DNA of 64,000 nucleotides from Stenocarpella maydis (taxonomy: Eukaryota > Ascomycota > Sordariomycetes > Diaporthales > Diaporthaceae): NCBI GenBank assembly GCA_002270565.1, contig NQMI01000087.1, positions 1-64,000 of the forward strand, read 5' to 3'. The position numbers were made by a program, and so were the translations under genes. The number at the start of each line of letters is the position of its first letter. The first letter of the stretch is position 1. Under the pieces are notes generated by a model that saw nothing but the letters and a program-made list of their open reading frames with translations, did not search any database and was not told the origin of the DNA. This document shows, piece by piece, positions 22,037 through 32,362 of this stretch.

Positions 22037-23594
22037 TCATGTCGTGAATATCCTGAGCTTGCAATCCACGCCCCCGGTGGCAACCACGCATCGGACCTGC
22101 ACATCTTGGGGCTTCGGCGTTGCCCCGTTCCTTGTTTCTCCATCCTGCGATCGAGTCGGGGTGCCGTCACCCGCAGCAGACCCGTCGACGCTGCGCACGA
22201 TGCTCGGTGCCCAGCGCAGGGAGGTGATGAACCGCTCGTGCGGCTCGCCGATGACCTTGATGCAGCGCCCCTCCTGGGTGAGGTCCCAGCATCTCAGTGT
22301 CTTGTCGTCGGACACCGACAGTAGATATTTGCCGCCGGGGTGGAAGACGAGTGCGCGTACCCAATTATCATGGCCAACCAGGGTTTTGATGCAGATGCCA
22401 CGCGCGTCCCACAGGCGTATTACTTTGTCCCTGGAGCCGGTGGCCATGTATTCGGCCGAGCTGCTGCTTGGTGGGGGTTTTGTTCGGCCCGCCAGCGGTG
22501 CGAGGTGCTGATATGCAGCCGGGGGAGCGAGGGCACAGCACTCGATGTAGTGTTCGTGGCCCGTCATGACTACTTTGCTGTCTGTGCTATTGGCCTCGGA
22601 AATATCCCACAGCCGGGCGGTCATGTCGTCCCCAGCAGAGACGAGATAGCGGCCGTCAAAGGATGGGTATACATCGCGAACCCATCCGCTGTGGCCGTTC
22701 AACGTCCTCACACAAAACCCTGTGCTCACGTCCCATATCCTCAACGTCTTATCTCTGCTTGCGCTGACCAGCAGGTTTGCCGAGGCAGGTATAAACCGCA
22801 CGGCACTCACGCTGTGGTCGTGGCCTGCCAATGTCCGGATGTTGGTATAGTCCGCAGCCGGGTCCCACAGCTTGATGGTCAGGTCGGAGCTGCAGGACGC
22901 CAGGAGAATGTTTCCTTTGGGGCCACCGTAGTCGACATCGAGAATGGCTCTTGTGTGGCCCTTGATGGTGTTCTCCAGCTCGCCGACATCCCAGTCCCAT
23001 ATTTTGATGGTGTAATCGTCGGAGCCGGTGGCGAGCAGGGAGAAGACTGGGTGGAAGGCGATGCAGTTGATGGTGTTGCGGTGTGACTCGAGGGTGTATC
23101 GGGGTGGGGGTTTGGGCAGCCAGGACGAGGGGTCTTTGTTGCGCATCGACAGCGAGGCGGGGGTTATGCTGTCGAGTTCAGACTGCAGGGCCGTGTTTCG
23201 GGACTCAAGATCCATGATCTAGGATGAGGCACATCAGTCAGGCACTGAGCGTCAGCGTGGGGAGGCGGTACGCGTGCATGCCTTCTTCTGCAACCGCACG
23301 ATGCTGGTCCATTTTCTCTCGAGCAGGTTCTCGTACTTCTTGGCCGTGGCGGCGTCGAATTCATTTTCCTCCAGGTTCAGCTCCGTCCTGAGGGCGGCGG
23401 CGGAGGAGGTGAGGTTGTTCGCAGCCAGGTAAGCGATGATGGACTTGTGCCTGGGCAAGAAGAGGATGATTAGCGTCGCCGGCAAGACAACAGAGAGCGC
23501 GTGGACGACGGCTCGGTCGAGGCGCCGACGGGCTGATGGGCTGATGGGCGTCGACGTACAGCTCTTCGGCTTGGCGGCTTGTCAAAACACTCAT
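22037..23594 (-). CDS. PAC1: Nuclear distribution protein PAC1 / NudF (LIS1 homologue)
   Basis: Three exons on the minus strand, 23594-23560, 23450-23282 and 23218-22037, encode 461 residues, the expected LIS1 length. Residues 1-40 form a LisH dimerisation motif ([12 protein letters not shown], then [20 protein letters not shown]). A coiled coil follows around [20 protein letters not shown], then seven WD40 repeats with GH and WD pairs ([57 protein letters not shown]). LIS1 binds dynein and NudE and is needed for nuclear migration in hyphae. Intron 1 (109 bp) is GT-AG. Intron 2 (63 bp) appears to start with GC instead of GT: only a GC donor right after CAG AAG AAG gives the conserved QKKIMDLE junction. 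Codons are strongly G/C-ending and the gene looks intact. Confidence 0.96.
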
Positions 23595-24358
23595 GGTGGA
23601 CCTTTTGGTGACAGAGGGCGACAAGCAGCCTGTTGGGTTCCTGGAGGACTGGCAACGGGCCTCCACTCGCTGCCTACAGCTTTGGGCGGCAAATCGATAA
23701 GCTCAGATGCTGTCCAGAGTTGGCACCTGGCACATTTCTGGAGGACGTGGACTGCAGAGTCGGGCTGGTACGTCATGGCCTGTCCGAGATATCCTGCATA
23801 ACAGACGACGACGGCGCCCGACCGGACCTTGGGTTGGAGGTTGGCGGGGTCCCGATGTCCCCATCGGAACAATGTAGCTCCGGCTTCCAACCCCCCTCTC
23901 GCTCGCATTCATCCATTGGAACTGCCAGTCTTATCGACAAGGACCCGCAGTAAACAACACCTCTCACCCTCCTGGCTTTTGTTCAATACTGCTCCTCTGG
24001 AACACCTAGATACTGTGTACCCGTATTTCATTGCTGACTAGATTGCGTCCGTGGATAGACGTGGATCTACACAAGAAGCGCGTACGGTGTGGGAACACGC
24101 AGCGGAACCTGCCCGTTGTTTCCCCGTACCCGTGTCTCTCATGCGCATCCCATGCACGCACGGGCGGCTCTCCAGGCTTGACGGACCCAGTGTGCGCATC
24201 CAACTACCTACGTACCTAGGCCCTTCGACTTGCATTATCGTCAAGATATATGCCTTTGGGCTCATTCTTGATAGAGCAGAACCTTGCGCAAGGCATTCAA
24301 ACCATCACGTGTCGTCATAGTCGCATCTCCCAATCGATGGAGGCTCACAGCGACTTTT
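23595..24358. other. intergenic stretch between PAC1 and the epoxide hydrolase gene
   Basis: Contains the PAC1 promoter side (from 23595) and the 3' side of the hydrolase gene. Open frames here are short and lack motifs. Nothing else was recognised. Confidence 0.55.
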
Positions 24359-25771
24359 TCAGGCTTCAAAGCTCTTCAAGACATCATCACACCCGCCACC
24401 TGGCCTGAACATGCTCCTGACATCCTCTACCAGAACCTCCGGCATCTCCCACGCAGGAAAGTGGCCGCCGGCCTCATGCTGTCTCTCCTGCACAACCGGG
24501 GCCGTTGCCCTTGCCCACGCCGCGGGTTGTACAACGCAATCCTTTGCAAAATACGATATCCCCAACTTCACGCGACTATACTGTTGCATCAGCGGTATCA
24601 CCGGATCCGTGGCCGCTGTCTTCAAGTACTCGTAGTAGATGCGCACGCTTGCGCCGGCCCCGGCCCGGCTGAAGGCGTAGATGCTAATCCAGTCCAGCAC
24701 CTCGTCGTCGGTCCAGGGATACGCGTCTGTCCAATCGTGCAGCTTCTCGTAGATCCAGGCCAGTAGTGCGACGGGGCTATCAGTCAGCGCGAAGCCGATC
24801 GTGTTCGGCTTGGTTGACTGCACCGCAAAATACCCCGAGCCCTCCTTCTGGAACCAGGCGGTGCGTGCCATCCCGGCTTTCTCGAAAGGTGAGAGAGGCT
24901 TCTCGGGCTCCTCGGCAGACACAGGTTTCTCTGCATTGAGGGCCCTGAATTGACCAGGGTTGGAACTAATGAAGTTGAGATGACTAGCGAGAACATTATC
25001 CGGATAGAGGCGATCGAGAGCACGGGTGATGATCGAGCCCCAGTCTCCTCCCTGGGTGACTGCATGGACAGCGGCATGTTGTCAGTTCCATTGTGTGGAT
25101 ACCATTCCACGGCCAAGAGATGATACAAGAGACTCAGACAACAGAGTTTGGTACTCACCATACCGGTCGTAGCCAAGAGCCAGCATGACTTGGTGGCAGA
25201 CACTAGCATGCTGGGAGATCCCGAACCCGGGCTTGGAGGCAGCTTGCGAGAAGCCGAAGTTGACCAGCGACGGGGCAACTACGTGAAATGACGGGCCACC
25301 ATCTTCCCCTTCGACTAGCAGCGGAAGCATCTTCATGACCTCACAGAAAACACCCGGCCCTTTGAACATGTCAGACGTGGATGTTCATTTATCGGTTGAA
25401 GCATAGAATGGGATGCGCGAGGTGCGGGGTATGGAGTCGGACTCACACCCGTGAACGAAAAGAAGCGGAATAGCATTCTTTTTGGTTGATCTCTGATGAA
25501 CGAAGTGGATTTCTAGTTCGCCAAACCCATCGACGGGTATCATGGTAGTGAACTGCGGCACCTTGTTCAGCTCGGCTTCCCGCTTCCGCCAGTCATAGCC
25601 ATCCTGCCAGCGCTGGGCCAGCCGCTTGATATCCTTCAGCGGCACGCCGTAGTCCCACACATCCGAGAAATCCACTTCCTCTGGGAAAGTGGTCAGCGAC
25701 AGCTTGGTCTGCAACTTCTTGATCTCCGAGTCCGGCACTGATAAAGTGAACGGCTTGACCTTGGGCGACAT
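24359..25771 (-). CDS. Epoxide hydrolase (alpha/beta hydrolase, EHN domain)
   Basis: Three exons on the minus strand, 25771-25447, 25359-25159 and 25059-24359, give 408 residues, the size of microsomal-type epoxide hydrolases. Residues 1-100 match the epoxide hydrolase N-terminal (EHN) domain: FTLSVPDSEIKKLQTKLSL and VPLKDIKRLAQRWQDGYDWR. Splicing restores the oxyanion motif HGWPG across intron 1, and YVTQGGDWGS, containing the nucleophilic Asp, across intron 2. The catalytic His lies in EAGGHFPAWEMPEVLVEDV near the C-terminus. The enzyme would add water to epoxides to make diols; in fungi such enzymes serve detoxification or secondary metabolism, and the substrate is not predictable. Introns are 87 and 99 bp, GT-AG. 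No neighbouring biosynthetic genes suggest a cluster. Confidence 0.93.
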
Positions 25772-26475
25772 GATTGGAGTGACGTCTGCGTAATTGGAAC
25801 TTGTCTTAGACCAATGCGGCGGTGACTCTCAAGCGAAATTCGCTGCTTGATGTCCAGGTATATCAGGCATCTTATATTTGTTCGTTGCTGTGCATCGGAT
25901 GTGCCAGCGGTTGTCGGCCCCGTGGATGGTGCTGCAACGACACGTATGCCCCTTGTTATTAACCCCGCACAGCACAGTGGGATAATCACCTTTTGACGAT
26001 TGACTGCCGCTCTTATTAGTGCGCGGATGCGGCGCACAACACGTTGCGTTGGATGCATCATGCTGCAGCGGCCGGACGGAGTGCCGAATTGCCGGACCGT
26101 TCCATCGTCCCTGGTCAGACAGGTCTCAAGTCATAAGATACCATCGTCCAAGTGGTCGAGATTGTCCAGAAAACGATCAAGATTGATCTATAGCAATACC
26201 AAGGATGGCCCCGGCCCAGGTAAGAAGATCGCGCCCCGACTCAAGCGCCGACTCGCGCCCCGACCCAAGCGCCGACTCCAGCGCCTTGAAGATCGTTTGA
26301 GGAAATTGGAATGGCATCTTCACGGAAACAACAGAACGACACTTGCGCGCCTCAAGCAGAGGAGACGACAACATAGGACCTCTGGGCTTTTCAAGTAACA
26401 TCGTGGAACCCCATTCCGACCGCCTTTCTCACACAAACTCACACATTTCAACAACGTATATTGAATCCAAATCAA
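25772..26475. other. intergenic stretch upstream of the epoxide hydrolase gene
   Basis: Probable promoter side of the hydrolase gene. At 26225-26285 there is a short internal duplication of a CGCCCCGAC(T/C)CAAGCGCCGACTC unit of about 25 bp, repeated about twice. An open frame at 26000-26398 is Arg/Lys-rich because of it and is not supported as a gene. Confidence 0.5.
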
Positions 26476-27248
26476 GTCTTAGAACCCCGACCCTAACCTT
26501 AAGAAGTATAATTTAAAGGAAGATTATTTTAAATATTTTTTCAGAATTATGCTTAAGTATATAAATTTTTCAAAGGGTGCTTAAAAATAAAATATTAGAA
26601 GTATTAAAAACTTTTAATATTTTATATAAGAATCCAAATATCTAGTTATTAAGAAATATTCATTTATTAAAATTTCCTCTATTAAGTAAAACTGTTTTAA
26701 TTTTATATTAATAAAATAAAGACTATTTTATTAATTGGATTTTTGCTTCTTTAGAGCTATAACAATATAAATATTACATTATATATCTTCTAAACATATT
26801 TTATTAAATCAAATTAATATATGTGTTGGATGGGTCACGTATTGCAATACGAGTGGGGTGTTGTTCTTGTATTTCTCTCTCTGTGTTTCGAGTAGTGGGT
26901 GCAGTGGGCGTAGCCCGCCAGCTATCTCGGGTCTATATAGTGGGTGGTAGTTGCTTAGTAAGCAACTACGCCCTCTGGCTACAGTACGGTGGCTGTAGCG
27001 ATAGCCCACCAATGTGCTGTTGCACACTACTATTGCTATAATATGAATATAATTCTATTATATTAGTTGAATTTCAAAAATATAAAATAAAATTAGAGAT
27101 AGTTATATATTATTAAGACTCCTGAATATTATATATATCAATCTTAATATTTTACTATTTTTCTTTTAAAGATTTTCTCAAAATTATTATAAAATAAATT
27201 TTTTTTAGGTATGTTTATATTAATATAGAGTAAAAAATATTATATATT
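26476..27248. repeat. AT-rich, RIP-like island
   Basis: From about 26500 to 26823 and again 27041-27248 the sequence is extremely A+T-rich with many TA dinucleotides and almost no coding potential, in sharp contrast to the flanks. Between the two parts sits the solo LTR, which is much less degraded. This is the look of repeat sequence eroded by repeat-induced point mutation, into which younger elements inserted. The original element cannot be identified. Confidence 0.7.
26824..27040. mobile_element. Solo LTR (Ty1/copia-like) with 5-bp target duplication
   Basis: A 217-bp unit begins TGTTGGAT and ends TTGCTATA. It is bordered on both sides by ATATG (26819-26823 and 27041-27045), a 5-bp target-site duplication. 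TGTTGG is a common start of Ty1/copia LTRs. The window start (1-85) carries the right-hand part of a second copy ending TTGCCACA, so the expected CA end has become TA here by C-to-T change. The LTR contains a TATA-like TCTATATAG and two hairpins: GTAGTTGCTTA / TAAGCAACTAC, and GTGTGCTGTTGCACAC. No internal retrotransposon genes flank it, so it is a solo LTR left by recombination between two LTRs. Confidence 0.9.
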
Positions 27249-27759
27249 CAGTCATAGTTCACCCACCCAGCTTTGCCGTCATCGCCCACCAAGTACAAGC
27301 AATTAAGCGTGCAGCTTACTACGAATTCTTGTACCTCCCCCACTAAGCCCCTCTGCGTGTCCGTCCTCGTGCCCCTCCAAAGGGCCCTCCACGTGCCTAT
27401 AGGAAAGTTATCCACGCGCCCTCTCTATGCCCCTCTAAAGGGCCCCTCTGTGTTTCCCTTTGCGTGCCCCTTTAAAAGCCCTTCCTCTGGGTATGCTGAG
27501 GACCCTTTGGAGGGGCACGCGGATGGCCTTCCTCTGGGCGCGTGGAGGGCCTCCCTCTAAACACGTGGGCCTTCCACACTTTCCATGCACCTAGGTAGGC
27601 CTGTGTGCCGCTAAGTAGTCTATATGCCGCCAAGTGGCCTATGTGCCGCTAAATGCGGGGTTGAGGAGCTGGTAGTATAAGGGAGCTGAGTATGCTACAC
27701 GCTTAATTGCTTATAATGGGTAGGCGAACGGAAAAAGCTGGGTGGGTGAACTATGACCG
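27249..27759. mobile_element. Non-autonomous hAT-like DNA element with 8-bp target duplication
   Basis: The left end CAGTCATAGTTCACCCACCC and the right end (inverse complement CGGTCATAGTTCACCCACCC) form terminal inverted repeats. After a variable stretch, similarity continues through the subterminal AAGCAATTAAGCGTG, about 60 bp in. TATATATT stands on both sides (27241-27248 and 27760-27767), an 8-bp target duplication typical of the hAT superfamily. The 511-bp interior has no transposase; instead it carries several short palindromic units of the CCTCTAAAGGGCCC / CCTTTGGAGGGGC type. It is best read as a MITE-like element dependent on a transposase elsewhere. The flanks are AT-rich, so part of the duplication could be chance, but position and length fit well. 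Confidence 0.82.
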
Positions 27760-27767
27760 TATATATT

Positions 27768-28738
27768 GAGACTATTGTTAGGTTTATAAATTTTATTTGG
27801 GTTTATTAGACTATGTTTCATACATGATGGAAAGCCCCTCCCGGGGCCCTTGCTGTACGGAGCGCCCCACTTCCCCATACTTAGTTAGCGAATATACACT
27901 ATGCAATCACCAACAGACCCCACGTACGCACGTACTATCGCAATGTGGCAGAGGCCACCCAACAGCCGGCCCACTTTAGAACTCGGTGCATTATTGCACG
28001 GCAGGTTTCCCTGCGAGTCCGAGATCCTTCCACTGAATTCTAATGTACGCCAGCGCATCATCACCACTCTCTAAGTACTGGGCAAGCAGCCAGTAGACCT
28101 ATAAATAATCAAGAGATCAAAGGTCCACACAACATACGTGTAGCAGAGTCCAAAAGGTGGGGTTACAGTGGCGCACTAGAGCGGATCACCGATGAATAAT
28201 AAATACCTAGGTACAATAACAATTAAGTCTAATACAGAGGTAACAAGGGCCCAGGAGAATCAAAAAGACTAGCGATCAGTTTATACTCGATCTCATCTCC
28301 AGCCGAATATACAAATGAAACCGGAATGGAATGGAACATTGCAACCTGGCCGGTGGTGCAACGGCTAATCCCAGAGCCATCAGCGTAGTGTACGGAGCAA
28401 GTTGGGGAAGACGCATCGGTCTCGGGATGCATCGAAACCCCGTGTACCTAGTCGCGAGAGCAATTGAGGCATCGATGCGGAGTCATTACAAAACAGGCTT
28501 GGGGCGGGAATCTTATTACAAATCGTCACAATGAGGCAGGTAGTTCTTTTACCATACAGTTGATGACGCCGCGGTGCTTGTGACATATTTGAACCAGGAT
28601 ACTTCTGAGATGCGACGGGTTTGATTTTTTGTTTCCGTAAAAGAAAAATCAAGCTTCAGCTATCCGAGACTTTCCTCCCCACAGCTCGGTGAAGTCATCA
28701 CCTTGTAGACGGTATCCAATCCAACTGGCACCCCCAAC
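27768..28738. other. gene-free stretch
   Basis: No supported gene. The last 200 bases hold the presumable promoter of the oxidoreductase gene. Open frames at 28229-28650 lack motifs. Confidence 0.5.
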
Positions 28739-29795
28739 ATGAAGGAAGCAATCGTGAGCGCTGGTAAGGCTCACACTCATGATGCAGGATAGAATTCAAG
28801 TGACACTGACTGTCTCAGGACCAACGGTCAAGGTTATTGACTCACCAGTGCCCAAGCCCAACCAAGACCAGGTCGTCATCAAGGTGGCCGTCAGTGGGTC
28901 CAACCCAAAGGACTGGAAGCTGCCAGAATGGATGCCAGACAAGCCCGGCAACACGGGCGATGACATCGCCGGCATCGTCCACGAGGTCGGCGCCAACGTC
29001 ACCGAGTTCAAGCCTGGCGACCGAGTCATGGCGTTCCACGAGATGATGACGCCGGGCGGCAGCTTCGCCGAGTATGCGGTCGCTTGGGCGCACACAACTG
29101 CCCACATCCCCAAGGGCACCTCCTTTGAGGAGGCCGCCGCGATCCCCCTGGCCGCCCTGACGGCCGCGGTCGGACTGAACACGAGGCTCGGCCTCCCGGC
29201 GCCATGGCAGCCCGCCAGCGAGCCGACGCCCCTGGTCATCTACGGCGCGGCCTCGGCGGTGGGCATCTACACGTTGCAGCTCGCGCTGCGGGCCAACATC
29301 CACCCGCTCATCTGCATCGCCGGCAAGTCGCAGGACCACGTGAGGTCGTTCATCGACCCTTCAAAGGGCGACACCGTCATCGACTACCGGGATGGCGACG
29401 ACGCCGTGGTCGAGGGCATCAAGAAGGCCGCCAAGGGCGCCAAGATCCTCCACGCGTACGACGCCGTCTCTGAGAAGAACAGCTACGTGAACCTAGGCAA
29501 GGCGCTCCCGGACGGCGCAAAGTTCACCGTCGTGCTTCCGATCAAGGGGGAGGGCGTGCGCAGCGGCGTCTCCATGAATATCACCAACGTCGGCGCTGTG
29601 CATCAGGATGAAAAGGACCTCGGTTTCGTCTACCTGCGGTATTTCGCCAAGGGGCTGCAGGATGGTTGGTTCAAGCCGCAGCCTCAGGAGGTCGTGCCGG
29701 GAGGGCTTGATGGGGTCCAAAAGGCCCTGGAGAACCTCAAGGCCGGGAGGGCAAACGCAATCAAGTACGTCTTCCGGATCTCCCAAGACAAGTGA
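28739..29795 (+). CDS. Medium-chain dehydrogenase/reductase, quinone-oxidoreductase/enoyl-reductase type
   Basis: A 25-bp first exon (28739-28763) encodes MKEAIVSA plus one base. A 55-bp GT-AG intron and exon 28819-29795 follow, giving 333 residues. The GroES-like half reads KVIDSPVPKPNQDQVVIKV and SGSNPKDWK, then NTGDDIAGIVHEVGANVTEF and KPGDRV. The Rossmann half has VIYGAASAVGIYTLQLA. Zinc ligands are absent, as in zinc-free NADPH-dependent quinone oxidoreductases and trans-acting enoyl reductases. Fungal members of this subgroup act in detoxification or as stand-alone polyketide enoyl reductases; no polyketide synthase is in the window, so a detoxification or general reductase role is the more careful reading. 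The start is fixed by the intron, since the alternative ATG at 28779 would lack the conserved KEAIV strand. Confidence 0.92.
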
Positions 29796-30863
29796 GGGAT
29801 ATAATGGGGAGTGCCGGATTTGTGGAAGCGCTGCGAGCTTTTAAGAAGCATACAAGTCATCACAGCTATGCTTTAGTTCGCGTACTTGGAATTTGTCCAA
29901 TTGCAGACTCACCTGGGACTTGTCCTCATCTCACATCGGTGGGAGCGGATCTGAGAGCATTACTTAATATCCAGAATTTTAGTTTAACAGAATGTAAAGC
30001 ATAGCGGTCACAATTATTGGAATCTGGACCACCCTTTATAGCATCTAACACGACCCATGGCTGGTTTTGGTCTTAAATCTATTGAATGCATGAAGGGACT
30101 GCTGCAGCTCCTCTTGGGTATTAAAAAGGGGATTGTTACCGGATTGAAAACGAAACTAACTTAATCCCAACACATTACTTTAATGTGTATATATAAAAGC
30201 GGCAGACGGGTCCTTCATACCTGGTAATGTCGTACATGCTCAAAGACCCAGCGTCAGCGATCTATATTTACCAAGCTGAATCGTAATTCTTGAACGTGTC
30301 TAGGGCCGCCTCACATTTGAACATTGAACATCTGCTCATACCCCAAGGTTTCAGGGAAAGACCTTTCACTACATACAAATCTTGTGATCTATGAATACTC
30401 CCAAGATTTGATGCCAAAAAGCCGGCAATTGATGGAGATTTTGCCAGGGAACGATGTATCTCGGTTGGGCTCGCGAGACCAAGTGCAGCCATTTTGGTAC
30501 AGAGCTTCCTGGTGGCCGAACACGTTCAGAGAGGCGCAGTTGGTGGATGACAGATAGGCCCGTAGTCCTGAGTTCCCATGCGATTATAGAGACCCTAAAG
30601 AGGTGAAAGCCGTTTTCGAAGCAGTTCCCGGCCGTGACAGCCCGGAATTCCTGGCTTGTGTGGCCACTGGCATCGTTTCCTCGCGGATGCGTCACCAGAA
30701 ACTGGGAAAGTGAACAGCGCTCCGGTCGATACGACACACAAGATGTGTGTGGTTCACACCTGAATTCTTCTGAAAGCCATACCGGAGCGGAGCTGACATC
30801 CAAACCTTTTCACGTCGCAGGCCCTCATACAAGCCTTCACAAAGGAATTTGAGTACACGACAA
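29796..30863. other. gene-free stretch
   Basis: 3' side of the oxidoreductase gene and downstream side of the dead acetyltransferase gene. No coding potential or repeat recognised. Confidence 0.55.
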
Positions 30864-31463
30864 TCAGTTGGGCAGTTTTTTTTTGGAGAAGCAGAACGTT
30901 GCTTCCTCCCTGAAGCCGAATCTCTCATACAGTTTCTTCCCATCTGGTGTCGCATCCAGGTAACACTCAACACCCTCTTCATCTGCCCTCTCGACACCCC
31001 GGCGCACCAGCATGCTCCCAGCGTCATGCCCCTGTTAGTTGCCACTCGTCGCAATTATTTCCAAGTACCAATGCGGCCCACTCCCCATGACCTCCTCATG
31101 CATATTAGCCAGCTTCCCGAAGAAGACATTCGCCAATGCCGGGTCCGCGTCCGCCGGCCAGCGCTCGGGAAGTGGAGGCAGCGGCGTGCCGGGCGCCACC
31201 ACCGGAGCGTTCCGTTTGGCGAATGTGACGAGGGTCGCGGGCGATGAGGCTGTGTCCTCAACGATGACAAAGCGTGCGTTCGCGTCGTGGACCTGCTCCG
31301 CCAGCGCGCCCAGCCAGAACTTGCGCGCAGACGCTGAGCTGCGGGGGAAGACTCGGAACGTGCGGCCGATCATGTTGCCCTAGAATGCGTCCAGGACTGT
31401 CTCGCAAATGTTGTCCACGTCTGCTGGGGTGCCCGGGCGGAGTCTGACCGTTGGCGATGTCAT
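30864..31463 (-). pseudogene. GNAT acetyltransferase gene with two in-frame stop codons
   Basis: One uninterrupted minus-strand frame from ATG at 31463 to TGA at 30864 (200 codons with the terminator) carries a fungal GNAT protein: VRLRPGTPADVDNICETVLDAF, then RTFRVFPRSS, FVIVEDT, LANMHEEVMG and HWYLEIIAT. It then carries the acetyl-CoA loop region QGHDAGSMLVRRGVERADE and YLDATPDGKKLYERFGF. The frame is broken by TAG at 31380-31382 (after ETVLDAF) and by TAA at 31035-31037 (just before QGHDAGS, where members usually have a Tyr). There are no frame slips, so decay is by point mutation only and probably recent. The normal enzyme would acetylate a small amine using acetyl-CoA. Confidence 0.87.
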
Positions 31464-32362
31464 GGTGATGTCCTTTCCTTGTCTGATGGTGTGTTCGTCT
31501 GATGCTTCAGGTTCTGGGCGATGCCGTGTGCCAGGGTTGCAGCCGAGAACTCTCAGGGTAGTATTCAAAGCCCACATGCAGTGATGGGGCTTGATGAATT
31601 TGTGCTGAACCACGGTATAACATCTGACCCTGGAAAATTATGAACGGAAGCTTATGATATACACTAAATCAGAGGCGGGCTCTAATTGCATCTTCTAGAA
31701 GACGTGGGCTCTCCAGGTCAGTGAAATTCCAGACATGGCTTAAAGTGCCATTGGAGAGCTGAGAAGCTCTGTTTTGTCTACTGGGGAAGGGCAATCTGTA
31801 GTCTACGGCATTGACACATGCAGTGCATACCTGATAGTAAGTACCTAGGTACCTAAGGTACGCCACTTGTAGAAATACAAAGTTGGCACCCTGTCGTACT
31901 TTGGTCCTCCGTTGCCTGTGCCGACCAGAACCAACATTCCGACTAGTCAGTGCATTGAGAGACTTCTATCCTCAATTACTCTGAGAAGACATAAAAAGAA
32001 TTTTGGTGCATAATTCTGCCGGACAGGTTCCCTATAGCCGTACCATACATCGTCCCCTCGATGTTGGACGGACTGTCCGCGACTCGGTCGGGGCCGACGC
32101 AGGCTAAGTTTATCTGAGTTTAGCCCCCCCGAGCCCAGACACAGAACTCATTTTTTCCATACATGTAATCTACGCAACAATGCTCGGGTTGGATTGAGTT
32201 GTGCTGTGAAAGTAGTGGGCGGATTCACCTACAATGATTTCCAAGGTTTCTCATCTAAAGAAAGATTCCTTACCTTGCCCAAGAATCTCCAGCGCTTTGA
32301 AGATCAAAGTCGACGCGAATGGAGCTAGAGTGGGAAGAAGTGTACAACATTAGTACTATGTA
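31464..32362. other. gene-free stretch left of the Tc1-like element
   Basis: No supported gene. 31838-31860 holds the near-palindromic TACCTAGGTACCTAAGGTA, a motif family common in fungal intergenic DNA. The rest shows nothing. Confidence 0.5.

Noticed and set aside
22340..23086. 248-codon plus-strand frame
   Set aside because: Antisense shadow of the PAC1 WD40 repeats.
26000..26398. 132-codon Arg/Lys-rich plus-strand frame
   Set aside because: Basic composition comes from a short tandem duplication; no other support.
26485..26510. CCCTAACC-like bases suggesting telomere repeat
   Set aside because: A single occurrence only; no tandem array.
28739..31463. Secondary-metabolite cluster around the oxidoreductase and GNAT
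   Set aside because: No polyketide synthase, peptide synthetase or terpene synthase is present in the window.
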